Source: Actinomucor elegans
Taxonomy: Eukaryota > Mucoromycota > Mucoromycetes > Mucorales > Mucoraceae
DNA: 64,000 nucleotides
Direction: 5' to 3'
NCBI GenBank assembly: GCA_026027325.1
Contig: JAMSLZ010000002.1
Coordinates: forward strand, 3,162,001 to 3,226,000
Shown here: piece after piece, positions 32,332 to 43,550 of the stretch
How the letters are laid out: each line of letters starts with the position of its first letter
How positions within the stretch are numbered: the stretch's first letter is position 1
Made by a program: the position numbers and the translations under genes
Notes under the pieces: generated by a model
What the model was told of the DNA's origin: nothing
The model's input: the letters and a program-made list of their open reading frames with translations, nothing else
Databases searched by the model: none

Positions 32332-35300
32332 ACGAAGATCCTTACTTTTAATCTGTGTTCTGCTGTAGAGGTGTACATGAACTCGTATAGGGTATCATCA
32401 TCAACCATCTGGAAAAAGTTATCCAGCAAGAGATGTACCAGTTTAGCGTGGTCCGCGTTATTACTATCCAGTCGAAGTATAATATCATTCATCTGCACGC
32501 GTACAAGGTAATCATTCTGACTGAAGATCATTTCTGCAGTACTGTATAAAATATCAATCAATCAATCAATCAGTCATACTCTTCTCTTTTTGTACATACC
32601 CTTCAGCTTCTAAAATCTCTGCCGATGTAGCCAGTTTAGTAGCAATAGCAGCTTCTAACTTTTGATCATCACGGTCTCTCAAGGGACCAAAGACAAGCAA
32701 CTGAGCCAATTCGGGTGCATATTGCAACATGGATCGGTTCGCATCCTCAGTAAACGATGACCAATAGTTATGCAGTAATTTACTCGTTTGAGCGACAATA
32801 AATGGCTTCAATTCACCTGTTTTCAACACCATATGCATGGCCTTTTTCATAGGACCATCTTCTTGATTGAGTTCAGGCACACGTAGCAATTCAGGCTGGA
32901 AAATCACATCGATAAAGGCCTTCATCAAGAGAGGATAAGTACGCGATTGGAATGCGTTTTCGTTCATCAATGCAATAGCATATTCAACACAACGATCGAT
33001 CATATCAGCCGTTTTCTCAAAGGGAAAAGCCATGATAGGACCAAAACTGCGAATGATGGCTTCACCACACATTTCAGATGCGTTTTCTAGTTGATCAACT
33101 GCTTCTTCATAGAGAGCAATAGGATCAAAGAACTCTTTGGCAGCCTGATTTGTTGATTTGAGCTATTAAAAATAATATAAGTAGAAGCTTGGCGGAATTA
33201 TGGGCTAACTTACAATGATAGCGTAACGAACAATGCTCTCAATACATTCCCACTTAAAGCGAATGAACGTAGACAATGACTCGCCCCAAGTTCTGGCATT
33301 AAAGGGATTTTCAGTATGTTACGCTATAATATATCAACTCTCTATTACCTTTCGCGCAAAGCTTCTTGTGATCGTTTCATTTGAAGGCCATAAACTAAAG
33401 TGACAAGATTATTATCACAATCAAGTTGATCGAAGGAAAACTTGATAGCTGCATCATATAAAATGCCCAACAGACAAAGATATCCAGGTTTGGACATTTC
33501 ATGATTTGCATCTAGAGCTGCAAAAAAAAAGATGTTTAGTTGATACGCGCTAAGAAGCAAAGCAAAGACTTACCAGGACTACGGTATTTCAGCAAATTAA
33601 GACATGTTTCATAATGGCCTTTGATAGATTTATTACGGCTATCATTATCAAGTGTGTTATCTCCAAGTAAAATACGTTTTGTCAATGACAAATACAAGTC
33701 TACTACGTTTTCATCTAAACTAGAAAGTTAAACATGGATCTATGTTCATAAATAAGGACTTACCAACTACATTTTCTTCTTCCTTGTTGAGATACTTTTT
33801 GCCTATTCTTTCCAAAACGTACAACAAATCCACTTTATCCACTCCAATCAGGTTACTGAAATGAATTTCATCTTCAAAACTTGCGTCAAAGTTATCCCAT
33901 AGCGCATTCAACAAGGTCATCAGTCTATCAAACATAGCATCGTCACTGCAATCACCATTGATTGATTAGCATAGATCAGTCGATTATCATAATGGACTAA
34001 TTACCTACGACGATCTTTCAGCTTTTCTGAAAAGACTACTAAAAGATCAGTCAATTGTTCAGTGTTCAGCACACCTTTCTCGTTGGAAACTACGAATACA
34101 GAAGAGCGAGCGAGCACATTGGCTTGGGTACGCAAAACAACTTCAGGAATGTCTTATTGTGAATGAATTAGATATAATACTGTAACCCATCTACTTCTAG
34201 CCTTACCCTCGGATTTCAAATCACAAACGTATGTCTTGAAGCGATCCTTTAATCCATTCAACACGCTTTCAAGAGACTATATCAACCGTTATCAGATCTT
34301 CGATCTTTTTATCACTGTCTATATTCATATCAAGATTGCATCTTACCCGATCCTTGGAAATCTTATTTTCAAGCCAGTAACGAATCAATTTGAATTCTTT
34401 TGAAGAGGTTTTTACAGGATACTCGTTGACTAGTGATGAAACAGTCCTATTTAAACAGTAAGCATGTACTCTTTCAATGATATAGCTTTCATTACTTTGC
34501 GATATCAGAGAATGACAAGGTAGCAGTATTGCAGAGTCTGACAATGGCGGCAATACCTAATTTACGCAAAAACTGTTTGGTAGCAGCAATACTATACGCT
34601 TACGTCAATATTAAGCTTTCTATAATATTCAAAATATTGACTTACTTGAAATTTCTATGACGATCTACCAGCACTCTTAAAGACTTGAGTTCTTCAGGGC
34701 CCCAGGCTTCAACAGGATCTACTTCTGTCAATGCTTCCATTGTATACAAGATAGGGGCATAACTGCTCACGACATGGGACAAATGATGTATCAGCTGTCT
34801 CAAAAAGTTAATCTTTTCCAGTTTATCCTCAAAGGCATTAATTAGATTCACCAGGAACGAGCGGAAATGTTCACCGAAAGGGCTTACTAAAGTGCCTTGC
34901 GTAGGTACTTGGAATAGATTAGTAGAATCAACCGTTTTAAACAGGGCACCAAACATGAACGCTTGTTCTACGCCCATCTTATTCAAGACGCTTTTGTCTT
35001 TTCTGGAAAAGATAAACTCCAAAAGACCCTTCTTAACGGAGGCAATATCGTTTTGGAAACCACGGTAAAGTAGCAGAATCCACCAAGAAGCATCCAGCGC
35101 ATTGGCATTCAATAGCGTTTCGAATCGAGGTAAAACAGGGTCTACCAGATGAATAACATTTTCGTGCATAATATCATATAATAAAAACCAATCATCCCAG
35201 ATTTCCAAGTATTTCTTACTGCGATCAATATCCCATTTGAAATAAGGTGTCCAATCGTTATCAGATATATGAGCGAGGGTTTGTGGATGCTTGTCCGTAA

Positions 35301-36415
35301 AGTCAATAACGCGTTTTAGTATGTAGGACGAGTATTTACGGGCCAAAGAGTCGTTTCTGCGAAGACCGCTCTATTGTTATGTCAGTTATGCATAAAAGGG
35401 ATGAAACAGAAAGCTTACCTGCAAAATTTTGAAAAAGTCTACATTAAAACGAAGATCTTTATGAATGATAGGTTCAGATGCATCATTGGTGCCAAAGTAA
35501 AAATCAAAGAATCGAGCAATTAAGCCATATATCTCTAATCTTAAGAGGTTGGTAGCTGGAAGGCCAAACAGTTGAAGTGTGCGGTCCCAAAGCATCTATG
35601 ACACAATTAATAGATGCCTATGTATTTATACTTGCAACACATACCTCGCACCAATTCACTTGTTTTTCCAGTTGAATATTCTGAAGACTGCTTTGCTGCC
35701 AACGAAATAAGTTGGGTAACAAGTCATGACATACCTTGTTACGCACAGTGACATCTGTACAGGGAATCATGGCCACAGTTACAGTAAAGATCAATGCCAT
35801 CCATTGTTCAATTTCAACACGTGCCTCTTCAGTAGTTACTTTTAACGATTCGTTATCTTGCAAGTCGCGTACAAACAAGTTGAGAATGTCGAGACAGCAT
35901 TCGAGATCAAGAGCAGTGGTTACCGTTGTGGTCTGCACTTGATCCCATTGTGAGCCTTCCTTCACATTAGATGTGATGAACTCCAAAGGTCTAAGATCCA
36001 CAAAGTCAGGCTCTGTCTCCATAGCTGTGACAAGCTGTGACAGGATAATCAACAAGGTCGATCGGCCAAAGTTGCTTTGTTGAGGATACAAAAGCATGGC
36101 TCTTGCAATAAGAAAAGACACGGTCTCCTCTAACTTATGCACGCTTTCAGTCGAAACCATGGACTCTTGAGAAAAACTAGCACGCATCCATGGCTTTAAA
36201 AACTGGTCGATACAAGCTTCTTCTTGATTTAAATTGTCAAGGCGGATCAAGTGTGCTTTGAATATAGGCAGCAAGATCTGTAAAGTGCCAAACCGAGATT
36301 TTTCATCAGTTGCATTGGTGTATTGTTTGTCGAGCTGCTGTAAAAAATTCAAAAGTTGTTCATCGCCGGCGTTTTCGAAAAGAAGCGTCTGAAATGGAAC
36401 AGACGCAAAGTCCAT
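30823..36415 (-). CDS. TRM3: Trm3/TARBP1-type tRNA 2'-O-ribose methyltransferase
   Basis: Methylates the 2'-OH of G18 in tRNA. Fifteen exons: 36415-35645, 35595-35419, 35370-34646, 34591-34496, 34446-34347, 34276-34207, 34152-34005, 33945-33764, 33714-33574, 33517-33349, 33292-33214, 33162-32600, 32541-32346, 32261-31653, 31590-30823; 1597 aa with every junction in phase. The long N-terminal part is alpha-helical HEAT-like, as in Trm3 (1436 aa) and TARBP1 (1621 aa). The C-terminal SpoU/SPOUT domain contains motif 1 (VVASLIDRLPNLAGLCRTCE, ~1435), motif 2 (CVLLLGKERQGVP, ~1531) and motif 3 (IPQYGITRSLNVHVSGAICI, ~1556). A Gln-rich tail (QQQQAIINQQQQ) ends the protein. Intron 13 carries an A-run of 38 on the plus strand. 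The family call is secure; the exact ends of small exons 6-8 are slightly less so. Confidence 0.93.
32292..32329 (+). repeat. A38 homopolymer in an intron of the TRM3-like gene
   Basis: Unbroken run of 38 A (poly-T on the coding strand, so it lengthens the tract downstream of the donor). It lies within the intron between exons 13 and 14. Length may be affected by sequencing error. Confidence 0.9.
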
Positions 36416-38226
36416 GATGCTGAATTCAACTCAAGAGGAATAAACCTTTACTTCAAGACAATAAGGAAAAAATTATCACTCGATTTGAGAACTCCAATAT
36501 TTCAATACCAGCTGCACTCTTCATTGGATTACGGTAGCTTAACTTCTACTAAAGTGTAGTGTATATATCGATCAAATCATGAAAGTATTTCACCCATTAC
36601 CAGACATAATACTTTTATTTTCAGGAAACATGTAGTATACAAAGATGCTATACCGTTGTTTACCTTTTTTTGGATATCCTCACTACAATTAAACAAGCAA
36701 TAAGCCGTACCAATTGTTTGAAACTCCTAATTAGTTGAAGAGGCTCCACTTTTTAATGTTTTATCAGTAATACCCACTTGAAAAAAGAATCCAGCTCTAT
36801 AAAACATTTTAAGCAGTCAGAAATTACTAGCTATCAGAAAACTCGACGATTTACTGCTCCTATTTGAGCTGGGATTCGATACCGTTGATATATTAGGTAG
36901 GCTTCAAACATATGCTAGGAAACTATCATGAATGTTTTTGTCGTCACGTTGAGTTGAAAGTCTTATTCTGCTTTGGGATTCCTGAGAGAGCTTCTGCTTA
37001 TGGATTCCATACTACTAGGTATTGCCTTGAGCTGTAACATAACTATAATAACTTTGTATAAAATGTTTTAAATTTTTTATTATTCGCTCCAGCTTTTGAT
37101 AAAAATGAGTTCAAAATGTAGCAGCATTAGCCTTGTTCCTCTCTAAACGCCAGCATATTCGATCGAGAATAAAAAAAACTTTGAAAGATGCATTATTCGC
37201 CTCGACACAAAAATTAGTTATGTTGACATGGCGACAAGAACACTTCATATATCACATACATTTTTGCTGATTAGAAGATAGGCACACTGTTACGTGAGAC
37301 GTTTCAAAATCGCCTTATAAGGAAATTTTTCAAACATTTCACGTAACAGTGTGTCCATCTTCCCAGTTAATTCGCTCTTGACTCTTATCGTTATTTAACT
37401 CTTGTATAAAATAGTGAATATCAATACCAGCTGTAAATTAATCCCACCGTATGGTCGATTAGAGCATTTGCACTGTTTTAACCTAAAATAAGTGAGGATT
37501 TACCAGATACCTATACTGTTTCCAAAATCAATGTTGGTAAAGAAACGATACTAATGATGTAGTTATCCAATAAAGGATACAAGTTAGTACATTAGTAAAA
37601 AAAAAAAAAAAATACTTGAACTTATAAAAAATGTAGAAGCTAATTGACAGCTTTAGCAAATGTAGCAGCTCATTCTGATTCAATACTTGAGATAGACCGA
37701 TCGAGAAATCAAGACTTGATTAATCATGCCATTTCAACTTTCAAAGTTTGGACGCTAAGCTAATGTTTCATATATTACGTGTTGGAACTTTTCTTAGGAT
37801 GCGCAATAAGTCATGACGTAGATTAGTTTATCATCAACTACAACAAGTATTATAGAATTAAAAAGGTTATATAAAATTACTGTATGGCGCGTTCAAATTC
37901 AAATAGCTAGGCTGGTTTAATTTATTAGCTATATTTGAAATGAGTAATATCGTACATCAACATCCAATCATATAATAATGTAATTATCATGCAAGATAAA
38001 TGTACATGTGTATAGTAGAAGAATGAGAATCTTTGACCAACTTATCATATCTGTGAAAATCCAAAAACTCCGAGTTCTAATATGAAGATTCACGCGCGCT
38101 TTCGCAAATCCGAATTGTTGCGCGTTTCAAACAATATTCTATATGGCACAAAAAAGAGAAGCATGAAGTAAATGAATGGATAAGAGTCAATTCGCTCTGA
38201 ACATTTAGCTAAAGCTTACCTGTAGT
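36416..38226. other. bidirectional intergenic region (TRM3 and kinesin)
   Basis: Both flanking genes point outward, so promoters lie near each end. The middle holds an 89-bp palindrome (37274-37362) and an A15 run (~37597-37611). No gene or RNA was recognised. Confidence 0.5.
37274..37362. mobile_element. 89-bp imperfect palindrome, MITE-like
   Basis: Left arm gaagataggcacactgttac continues to gtgagacgttt. The right arm, read on the other strand, is gaagatggacacactgttac followed by gtgaaatgttt. About 31 of 35 positions pair, around a central cgccttataaggaaa. Such a structure, with nearly full-length terminal inverted repeats and no coding, resembles a miniature inverted-repeat element. A target-site duplication is not clear, so the superfamily is not assigned. 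A functional hairpin RNA is the alternative. Confidence 0.55.
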
Positions 38227-41200
38227 ATGTATCCACATTCAACTACGCCAACGAAAAGGACGGCAACTCGGTCATACGCCAGTAAACAAGTGATTGCAGA
38301 CATACCCCTACAAAGCTTGTCATCTAAAAAACTTGGGCCTTTAGCTAATGCTAGTCGATATATAAACTATGATCCCGAGAAAGAGCCTATAAAGGTTGAT
38401 TATTTTAGGTTTAAATTATTGTTCGATAGCTAAACGATAGTCTATAGGCCTATCTTCGAATAAGACCGAAACCAGAGAACCATACTATTATAGCAGAGCC
38501 TTATATAGAAGTCAATGGTACAGAAGTTACCATGACACCACCTGAGGTAAGTCTGCATACTACTTTATTAATATACGAAACTAAAGCATTTACAAGAATT
38601 CAAACGCGTATAGAACTAGACATAGAACGCCTGAGAAATATAGATTCACTCAGATCTTTCCAGACACGATAGATCAAAAGACTTTGTTTAATGAAACTTC
38701 AATAGACCTTGTTCAAGATGTATTGGCTGGGAAAAATGCTTTGTTGTTTGCTTATGGTGTTACTAATTCTGGTAAAACCTACACTGTGATGGGTAAAGAA
38801 GAACAAGATGCTGGTTTACTGCCACGTACCTTAGCTACTATATTTCAGAATATTTGCGATTACAAGAGTGAAACAAAGGTAATAAACTTGTATATTAATA
38901 GTGGGTCATGAGCTAACTGAATAGCCAGATCAAGCCTGTGATGCATAGTATGGTGCAAGCATATGAGTCACTAATGGAAGAAAATAGGCACATATTTAAT
39001 TCATGCAATGTAAATCATTAAGCCGCTCTGAATAAGCATATATATTAACGCTATTGACATAGATGCAGGAAAACCTATCACTGGCACAAGATATAAGTGA
39101 AAAAATTGAAATTGACCCAAAATACGAGTACGGTATTTGGGTTTCATTTATTGAAGTTTATAATGAGCAAATATTTGATCTGCTGGATATACCAACAAAG
39201 TCAAAAAGAAATCAATTGCATCTCAAGTATGAACAGCGTAGTGGATGCAAATACGTAGCAGACATGACTATGGTCAAAGTAAAGACTATGGAGGTAGTAC
39301 TCAGATGCCTTTCTTAAGAATATATCTCTAACATTATTCTAGGAAGCCGACGCTATTATGAGATTAGGCCAGCAAAATAGACAAGTTTTTTCAACGCTAA
39401 TGAACCAAACGAGCAGTAGAAGTCATAGTATATTCACCATACATGTCATACGATGTCCAATCGACGATAATAATTTTGTTATTGAAGTACGTCTTTTTTG
39501 TATACGAGGATATACATTTGGACTAATCTTTAGCTTTAGGATCCCAACTTTACTACTATCTCTAAGCTGTCGATTGTCGATTTAGCAGGTTCGGAAAGAT
39601 ACCGAAATACAAACAGTTCTGGTTTAAGATTGAAAGAAGCTGGTAATATCAATAAATCGCTCATGGTGCTCGGTCAGTGTATGGAAGTATTAAGAGGGAA
39701 TCAAGTCAAAATTGAAATGGGCAAGGTACGAATTATAATTCAGTTATTGCATATGCCATCAACTTAATCTCTATAATAGAATCCAGCTATCGTTCCTTTT
39801 AGGCATAGTAAATTGACTGAGCTCTTTAAAAGCACTTTTGAAGGAGATGGCAAAGCGGTAAAACGATAAAGAACATAGCTTACATACATGAATTGACATA
39901 GATTATAGGTGATTCTTGTCAATATCAATCCATTTGATACTGGTTTCGATGAAAATAGCCACGTAATGAAGTTTGCAGCTGTAGCAAAAGAAGTCGCCAC
40001 TTGGAGTCAAATACAACCTAAATTTGATTTGCAGAATGTATCAGCAAATGCGAAAAGACTGCGTAACGAAGCAGATGATTTTGATGGTATCTCTCTTTCT
40101 TTGAACGATAGTGATGATGAAGAAGAAGAAGAATTCGAGGACTTGTTGATCGCTCACATTGATGATATCTGTGAGAAATGGCTGGAAGCTGAATCTAAAG
40201 CAAATAAAATCGAGTTTCAGGTACGAGATCAAATATCTCGGAAGATGGATACAGAGCTGAAAAAGATGGAAAGAATGTATCTCTTGGCATTGAAACGAGA
40301 AAATGAAATGATGGAGTGCCATATCAATGATAGACAATCGAAAGACGATGGCTATGATCGAGATATGCTAGATAAACTCCACAAACGTCAGCAAATAGTT
40401 CTAAAAGAAATCGACCAATTTATACAAAAGCTTCAAGAACAAGATACTAAAGAAAAACAATTACTTGATAGAATAGAAGTATTAGAAAAGGAAAACGATC
40501 GAGAGCGTGAACATTCGCGTAGTTTACGAGCAGAACTTGAAAAACACCTGGGTGGCATTCAAGGAGATAAAACGCCTGTCTCCATGTCTAGCCAAATGGA
40601 TGACCGTCACTTGGAAGATGAGGACGAGGACGATGTATCGAAAGAGAATGATGACGCACAAAATTTAGACTCATTCAATGCGTTTTTGGACCTGCGAAAA
40701 CAATTACGCCGAAGCATCTTTAAGAAAGAGGAGGTGATACATTATACATATATGCACTTGGAGTTACTAATATCGTTTCATAGCTATGTAAGGATGCAGA
40801 TGTAATTATGAACCAGGTTGAACAATTTGATGGTGTCACCTTTAAGCTAGCGAAGGTAAAGTGCAATGTAATTTATTGTTACTGTCACTAACAAACGAAT
40901 AGGAAACAAAAATGGGCAAACTACTCAAGCTGATTGCTCAAGAAGACTTTGAAAAAGATCCCTATGAGATCCGAAATCGTGCAGTGCGGCTTTTCAAGAA
41001 ATATGCTCAGCTACCGTTTGCCAAGACGTCAGTTGAGTCACCGACTGAAGATCATCCACCCAGATGCGCATTTTCGAACATGACATTAAACAGTGCGACG
41101 GACATACAAAGCTTGACTGCCGAAAATGCTAAATTGAAACAGAAGATCAAGGTAAAAGCCGTTTTATGAACATTGCAAAAGGTGAAACTAAAATACATTC

Positions 41201-41569
41201 ACAAGGCATTGAATACTGGTAGGAAAAGATTAAAAGAAGCCTATGAAAAGATACAGATTGTAAAATCATCGATACCAGCCGAGTTATCATCATCAGATGT
41301 ATCAATGATAGACTATGACGCTACTAATGAGGTAACTATATAAGACAATTATGCAGACCAGTGTCAGGACTAACAGATCCTATATTTAGGCTAAAACCGA
41401 AGGATTACCCATTGCCAGTATTGCAAAACAAGATGATGATTATGAGAGTGATATCACTGAAATCCTGAAACAAACAAAACGTCAAAAGCGAAGAAGGTAA
41501 TACTATATTCTATCCGTATAGTCATCGTATGTTCATCATTGCTGTTATAGAAAACTTCGTGAACGATAA
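38227..41569 (+). CDS. kinesin-6 family motor (KIF20/KIF23/Klp9-like)
   Basis: Plus-end microtubule motor; kinesin-6 members act at the anaphase spindle midzone. Fourteen exons: 38227-38394, 38448-38546, 38597-38878, 38929-39009, 39063-39293, 39343-39486, 39540-39725, 39780-39857, 39909-40733, 40784-40855, 40903-41151, 41206-41331, 41390-41496, 41551-41569; 888 aa. Motor features: [10 protein letters not shown] strand, P-loop GVTNSGKT (143-150), switch I NQTSSRSH (308-315), switch II DLAGSER (349-355), then [17 protein letters not shown] and [19 protein letters not shown], whose form is typical of kinesin-6. After the motor come an acidic patch ([14 protein letters not shown]) and long coiled coils (~520-640). 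The end is basic (KRQKRRRKLRER), perhaps a nuclear signal. The intron after exon 11 was set at 54 nt; a 30-nt alternative was rejected. Confidence 0.92.
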
Positions 41570-41708
41570 ACAATACTAACTAATATAATACTTAATTTAA
41601 ATAACCGCCTGCCAAGAGTGTTCCTAAACCTGATACGGTATCATCTTTTTTAATATAAATACTTTCTATTTCATACCGTAATTACCACCTTTTCTATAAT
41701 AAACATTA

Positions 41709-41909
41709 ATGATTTCTACCGTTAGCCCTTCTTGCGAAAAAAGAACTACCTCGTTCTCTCGATCCAACATTAGATCTAAAGTTCGTTCCAAGTATCCGTA
41801 CCTTCGTCAAATGTATCTGTCGCTCAAAAAAGCCAAATCTTCTCTTCTAACAAAAAGAGATCACCAAGAGAAAAGACCTCAGGATGGAAAAACCAACCCA
41901 ATGGAATAA
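41709..41909 (+). CDS. possible small basic protein, 66 aa
   Basis: Open frame beginning MISTVSPSCEKRTTSFSRSN and rich in Arg, Lys and Ser (SKYPYLRQMYLSLKKAKSSL). Codon choice looks like that of neighbouring genes, and the frame has a real ATG. It starts 140 nt after the kinesin stop in the same direction. No family recognised and no splice sites needed. It may be chance or part of a longer kinesin 3'-UTR. Confidence 0.3.
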   Translation: MISTVSPSCEKRTTSFSRSNIRSKVRSKYPYLRQMYLSLKKAKSSLLTKRDHQEKRPQDGKTNPME

Positions 41910-42248
41910 ATCTATGCCATATCTTACTTGTAAATAGCACACTTCTATTATCATAAACCTCATCTCGATGTAAATAGCTCATAACATATATTATTCTTGT
42001 AATTTAAATAAAATTTTACCATCGACACCAACCGTTGATATGCTGTATGTAATAAAATACTTTATCTATCGTTCAAAAATATAATCAACGGGCCCTCAGG
42101 TGAGGAAGCACTTATACTGGCATCACTTCCCCTTGCTTGCATCATTAAATTGAGGCATAATCCTCAGAAATCGTGGATCTTGATGCATCAAATGGTGAAA
42201 CAGTTATTTTTCATCTATAGCTCGTAATCCGTGTGCAGTAGTGGAATG

Positions 42249-42460
42249 CATTTCATCAATAATACATCTCAGCAACGATCTCGGTCCAGTATTACATCAG
42301 ATATTGCAAACATGGTCCATTGTTTTTAATACTGGTGCAGATCTTATATATAAATCACTAGTCATCAAGAGATGATTCTTGATTTGAATTTAAAACAGTT
42401 TTCTATACACATTTCATCAATACATCTCATTAATATCTGTTCAATAGCGCATCTGGTCAG
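42249..42460. repeat. degenerate repeat pair, ~160-bp period (copy B)
   Basis: catttcatcaat-(aa)-tacatctca occurs at 42249 and 42410, each followed by a related core (atctcggtccagtattacatc; atctgttcaatagcgcatc). These resemble the 5.8 and 57.1 kb repeat cores. Confidence 0.45.
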
Positions 42461-42822
42461 TAGTGCTTGCTTAAAAGGAACTGATATACATATAGTGAAC
42501 TTTATAATACAGAACAGAGCTGCCTAAACATCTGCACCAACAGTATATTGAAAAGTTTATTTTTTAGTTTAAAAGCCCTACTGAAGATTTTTGAGTTACG
42601 CAAAGACACCAATTTAAAAAAGACAATTACATCTCCGCTTGTAAAATTCCTGCATCTAAAAATACGTTGATTTGGCACCATCACATTTGGCAAATAGACT
42701 ATTCCTCGAGTGATCCTTGCACCTGATTGCTAGTACAAAGTTTGAGCCAATATATTGAAATCTGAGGATGCACTCTAAATTATGTAAACTACTTCAAATG
42801 ATCTATCGAACTCTCACTCGGT

Positions 42823-42847
42823 CAGTCTCGATTTAATATCGAGACTG
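42823..42847. repeat. perfect 10-bp-stem hairpin
   Basis: cagtctcgat, loop ttaat, atcgagactg. It sits in a sequence that otherwise resembles one of the repeat cores (ctcggtc...tttaat). No poly-T terminator context or gene was identified. Confidence 0.8.
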
Positions 42848-43188
42848 ATTGTTTAGTGCAAATTAAAGTTGAATTGCTGCATTTATTAGAACCATTAATT
42901 AGCTGGGATACAGCGAGCACATGATAAAGTAATAGCTGGCAGTAAATTCTATAAATTTTAATACAAATTTGACTGATCCTCGTCAAATGTTGCACTTGGT
43001 CAATACTCCATGTCCTGAATGAGTTGCCATGTCTGTTTCTTTTATTATATTTTCTGTTTAATTTTTGATTAAGGCAGCCAGTGCAAAAAGAGCTATGAAT
43101 TTGTTATCTCCGTAATGGTGATAGTTTTCATTTGATTAGGGAACGAGTGTGAGATTATTATTGCATTAATTATCGTATGAGTCAGTCG

Positions 43189-43226
<38 letters not shown>

Positions 43227-43550
43227 AAACTACGCATCATTTCATTATACAAAATTCTTGAAGGTCAGGTGAATAGTTTTTTAAAGCTTGAAACCATCTT
43301 ATAGATCCATCCGTCAACTATTGCTAGCTAAACTCAGTTACACTCTACAAGTTTCATTTTTGAATAGAACACCCAAAGGGTAAATAGCTCTCTGCTCAAA
43401 CTACAAAGCATTAACTGAAATCATAAAGATAGCCTACATTTTATATATTATATGATAGATATAAATCAAAAGTAGTGCATGTATACAAAGGGGGTTTGAA
43501 ATATAATATGATACACTGAAATAAAGAAAGATATAAACAAAGAGCACATT

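Larger units (their letters stand above)
41570..43550. other. AT-rich intergenic region with repeats
   Basis: Between two gene 3' ends (tail-to-tail). Contains a possible small ORF at 41709-41909, two repeat cores ~161 bp apart at 42249 and 42410, a perfect hairpin at 42823-42847 and a T31 run at 43194-43224. No RNA gene was recognised. Confidence 0.5.

Noticed and set aside
41152..41181. 30-nt intron in the kinesin gene ending at caaaag
   Set aside because: Too short compared with other introns; the acceptor at 41204-41205 gives a normal 54-nt intron and the same frame.
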